From: Mesotaenium endlicherianum
Taxonomy: Eukaryota > Streptophyta > Zygnematophyceae > Zygnematales > Mesotaeniaceae
NCBI GenBank assembly: GCA_009602735.1
Contig: WELA01007952.1
Location: 606,089-628,041 of the forward strand
DNA: 21,953 bases
Reading direction: 5' to 3'
In this document: positions 19,983 to 21,953 of the stretch, in pieces
How the letters are laid out: each line of letters begins with the position of its first letter
Position numbering within the stretch: the stretch's first letter is position 1
Program-made: the position numbers and the translations under genes
The notes under the pieces: model-generated
Seen by the model: the letters and a program-made list of their open reading frames with translations, nothing else
Databases searched by the model: none
What the model was told of the DNA's origin: nothing

Positions 19983-21594
19983 TGAGAGAGAGAGTGAGAG
20001 AGTGAGAGAGAGAGAGAGTGAGAGAGAGAGAGTGTTTGTGTGTTGAAGTGTAGACACGCTTGATCTCTGTGTTCACGAATTGAAGAATGGAATATTCACA
20101 CATGTATACATTGTGGTTTAAGTAACACTGTGGACAAATGAACAGACGACGCACATAGGCTGACTGTGTCCATAATGATGAACGTTGAACAGAGAGCGTA
20201 ATTGCATGTATCTATGTTTATATGTATATTTATATGTACATGTTTATTTAGGTATGTAAATGTACACTATTTATTGTCTGTAGTATGGACAAAAGAACAT
20301 GCAACCAACATAGAAACCGAAGTATACATATTTACACAAACGCACACACACAGACACACACACACACACAAACGCTTAGCAAGTTGCGCTCAACCCTGGT
20401 CAGTCACGCCCATCTCCATATGGGGACATAGTCACGCCGCTTGTCGGCCACAAGAGCTGCCAGCTGGCACCCAGCCGTGCGTGATGTGGCACCCTGCATG
20501 TGATCTGCTGCGCGCGCAGTGGTGAGGGGCAGCGTGCCGAAGATGGACCTGGACGACGTCTTCATCGTCAAGAACGAGATCGCCAAGACCGTCGAGGAGG
20601 AGCTCGAGAAGGTGCGTGCGTGTGTGTGTATGCGCGTGCGTGGGTGTGCTGCCAGCTGGCGCTCGTACCTCTGGGCCAGCTGGCGCTCGCGTCTCTCGGC
20701 CCCTCTCCCCCTCTCTGCTCGATCAACTCGAACGTCTTTGCCCTCGCTCATGCGCCAGGTGGCGGTGCCCGGTTGCATCGCATTTGCTCGCTGGGCTCGA
20801 CTCCGCTCCGCTCTGCACGGCTCTTTTCTGTGAATGGCACAAGCTTTCGAATCAAAGCGGCTGCCACTGGGTGATAGCCACGCGAGCGCATCATGGCAGA
20901 AGGAACAGGCGACATAACTCGATGTTTGTGCGGGTGCAGGCCATGCACACGTACGGGTACAGGATTGTGCAGACGCTGATTGTGGACATCGAGCCCGACC
21001 ACACCGTCAAGAAGGCCATGAACGAGATCAATGCTGGTATGCACACGCACATACAAGAAAAATAAATAAAGTAGACGTGTTCTCTCTCTCTCTCTCTCTC
21101 ATTTGTGCTCCATCATCATGTGCTGCTCGCTTCTTGAGCGTGTGTTGGCTTGTGATTGGCTGTCAGTTGCCTGCTGGCAAATGTGAGTTGACTGCGCTGG
21201 ACGCGAAGTCTTTAAGTGATAGGCTGACCTTTTATTGGTGGATGAGTGAAGCACACTTTTCAGTAGCCAGCCGCCGAGCCCTCGTTGCAAACTCCTCTGC
21301 TGACTGTACGACGACGGTGTGCTGACCTGGCGCAAGCCCTGCCGGAAGGATCGCAGGCGGTCACTACCGAACTCCTGTCTGCTGACCTGTCCGCTGACCT
21401 GTCTGCTGACCTGTCTGCTTACTGACTTGTCTGCTGGCCTGTCTGCTATATGCACATCCGCATGCGCAGCCCAGCGCTTCCGGATGGCGGCCAATGAGAA
21501 GGCGGAGGCGGAGAAGATCCTGCAGGTGAAGCGCGCGGAGGGCGAGGCGGAGGCCAAGTACCTCTCGGGCGTGGGAGTCGCCCGCCAGCGCCAG
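19008..21594 (+). CDS. HIR-type SPFH/band-7 protein, N-terminal part (5 exons)
   Basis: Hypersensitive-induced-reaction (HIR) proteins are membrane-associated SPFH (stomatin/prohibitin) scaffolds that oligomerise at plasma-membrane microdomains; in plants they take part in immune signalling. Exons are 19008-19196, 19783-19903, 20520-20611, 20940-21036 and 21470-21594, with GT-AG introns and consistent phases. The start [20 protein letters not shown] has Gly2 (likely myristoylation) and Cys5 (possible palmitoylation), as in plant HIRs. Conserved blocks follow: [113 protein letters not shown], and the coiled-coil part [20 protein letters not shown] with [12 protein letters not shown]. About 208 residues are present. 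The family is about 285, so the last exon(s), expected to begin near Ala-Ile-Val, lie beyond. The start context (ATAATGG, A at -3) is good. Confidence 0.95.
19941..20036. repeat. (TG)14 followed by GA-rich tract
   Basis: Fourteen TG units (19941-19968) run into a GA tract with GTGA interruptions, in HIR intron 2, starting 37 bases after the donor. It is on the coding strand. Confidence 0.95.
20343..20370. repeat. CA-repeat
   Basis: A CA dinucleotide run with one GACA interruption lies in HIR intron 2, about 150 bases before the exon 3 acceptor. Confidence 0.9.
21080..21100. repeat. (TC)10 microsatellite
   Basis: Ten TC units lie in HIR intron 4, about 43 bases after the donor. Confidence 0.95.
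21374..21448. repeat. 12-bp tandem repeat CCTGTCTGCTGA, six copies
   Basis: Four adjacent copies (21374, 21386, 21398, 21410), a 4-base insertion, then two more (21426, 21438). They end about 20 bases before the acceptor of HIR exon 5 (21469) and make that stretch pyrimidine-rich. Looser CTGAC-containing copies precede it. Confidence 0.85.
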
Positions 21595-21656
21595 GTGCGT
21601 GTGTGTCTGCTGGGGGTGTGCCGCGCCCGCACGCTGCTTGCCGCCTGCCGCACGCT

Positions 21657-21768
21657 CTGCTGCTGCTGCTGCTGCTTCTGACACCTGTCTCCCCCCCCCG
21701 CAGACGCTGTGCGGGTGTGCAGTATCGGGGCTCTGCTGTGGCCAGACCAGCAGCAGCAGCAGCAGCAG
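21657..21768. repeat. Inverted repeat of (CTG)6-7 and (CAG)7
   Basis: CTG units at 21657-21676 are followed by CAG units at 21748-21768. The arms are complementary over about 20 bases with a loop of about 71 bases. The repeat lies just inside HIR intron 5 (or its continuation). A CAG|A acceptor-like site (CCCCCCCCCGCAG, ending 21703) lies in the loop. Confidence 0.85.
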
Positions 21769-21934
21769 ACGGGGGTCTTGCTGGCGGCAGGGCCAACTGC
21801 GGCTATGTTGTGCAACAAACAAGCTCTTCACGCAGCAACTGTCTGATGCTCGTGGCTGTGAAAGTCGTAAGGAGGACCGCCGACGCCCCCGTGCTTACCT
21901 CTGTGTTTGCCTGTGCTTTTATCTGCCAGCCATT

Positions 21935-21953
21935 GGGGGGGGGGGGGGGGGGG
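21935..21953. repeat. Terminal G homopolymer
   Basis: Nineteen or more G residues end the window. Such a run may be a true homopolymer or an assembly or read end artefact. It cuts off the HIR gene just after GCCAGCCATT. Confidence 0.9.

Noticed and set aside
21704..21953. HIR exon 6 starting at the acceptor at 21703
   Set aside because: The translation (TLCGCAVSGLCC, then a Ser run) does not resemble the HIR continuation after ARQRQ.

Overview
This is a stretch of eukaryotic nuclear DNA. The genes are broken by many GT-AG introns, starts sit in good Kozak contexts, and introns and spacers are full of microsatellites. There are no operons, ribosome binding sites, CRISPR arrays or recognisable mobile elements. 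The gene content points to a photosynthetic, probably green-lineage alga: a plant-type HIR band-7 protein, a plant-like LST8, a probable RIQ/DUF1118 thylakoid protein with a transit-like leader, a bacterial-type RsmG with a long basic presequence, and short AAACCCT (plant-type telomere) runs. The species cannot be fixed from this window.

Layout: (1) 51-2794, + strand, the last four exons of LST8, a WD40 subunit of TOR complexes. (2) 2795-8584, a 5.8 kb stretch with no recognised gene; it holds a tandem TTGACC array (5139-5174), a promoter-like AGGTCA/TATA cluster (7393-7427) and some unassigned open segments on the minus strand. (3) 8585-10377, + strand, three exons of a RIQ-like thylakoid membrane protein. 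(4) 10378-12047, the spacer between two convergent genes. (5) 17633-12048, minus strand, a complete seven-exon gene for the 16S rRNA m7G methyltransferase RsmG; all exon phases join cleanly into 387 residues, and a tRNA-Cys(GCA) lies on the same strand inside its third intron. (6) 17634-19007, a shared divergent upstream region. (7) 19008-21594 and beyond, + strand, the first five exons of a HIR-type SPFH protein, running toward a 19-base G run at the window end.

The genes do not form one pathway. Two (RIQ-like and RsmG) probably serve an organelle, LST8 serves nutrient signalling, and HIR is a membrane-microdomain scaffold. I did not find a convincing new multi-gene system. The best leads are the tRNA nested in the RsmG intron, GT-rich tracts just inside several 5' splice sites, the period-10 TTGACC array, and the CTG/CAG inverted repeat in the last HIR intron.
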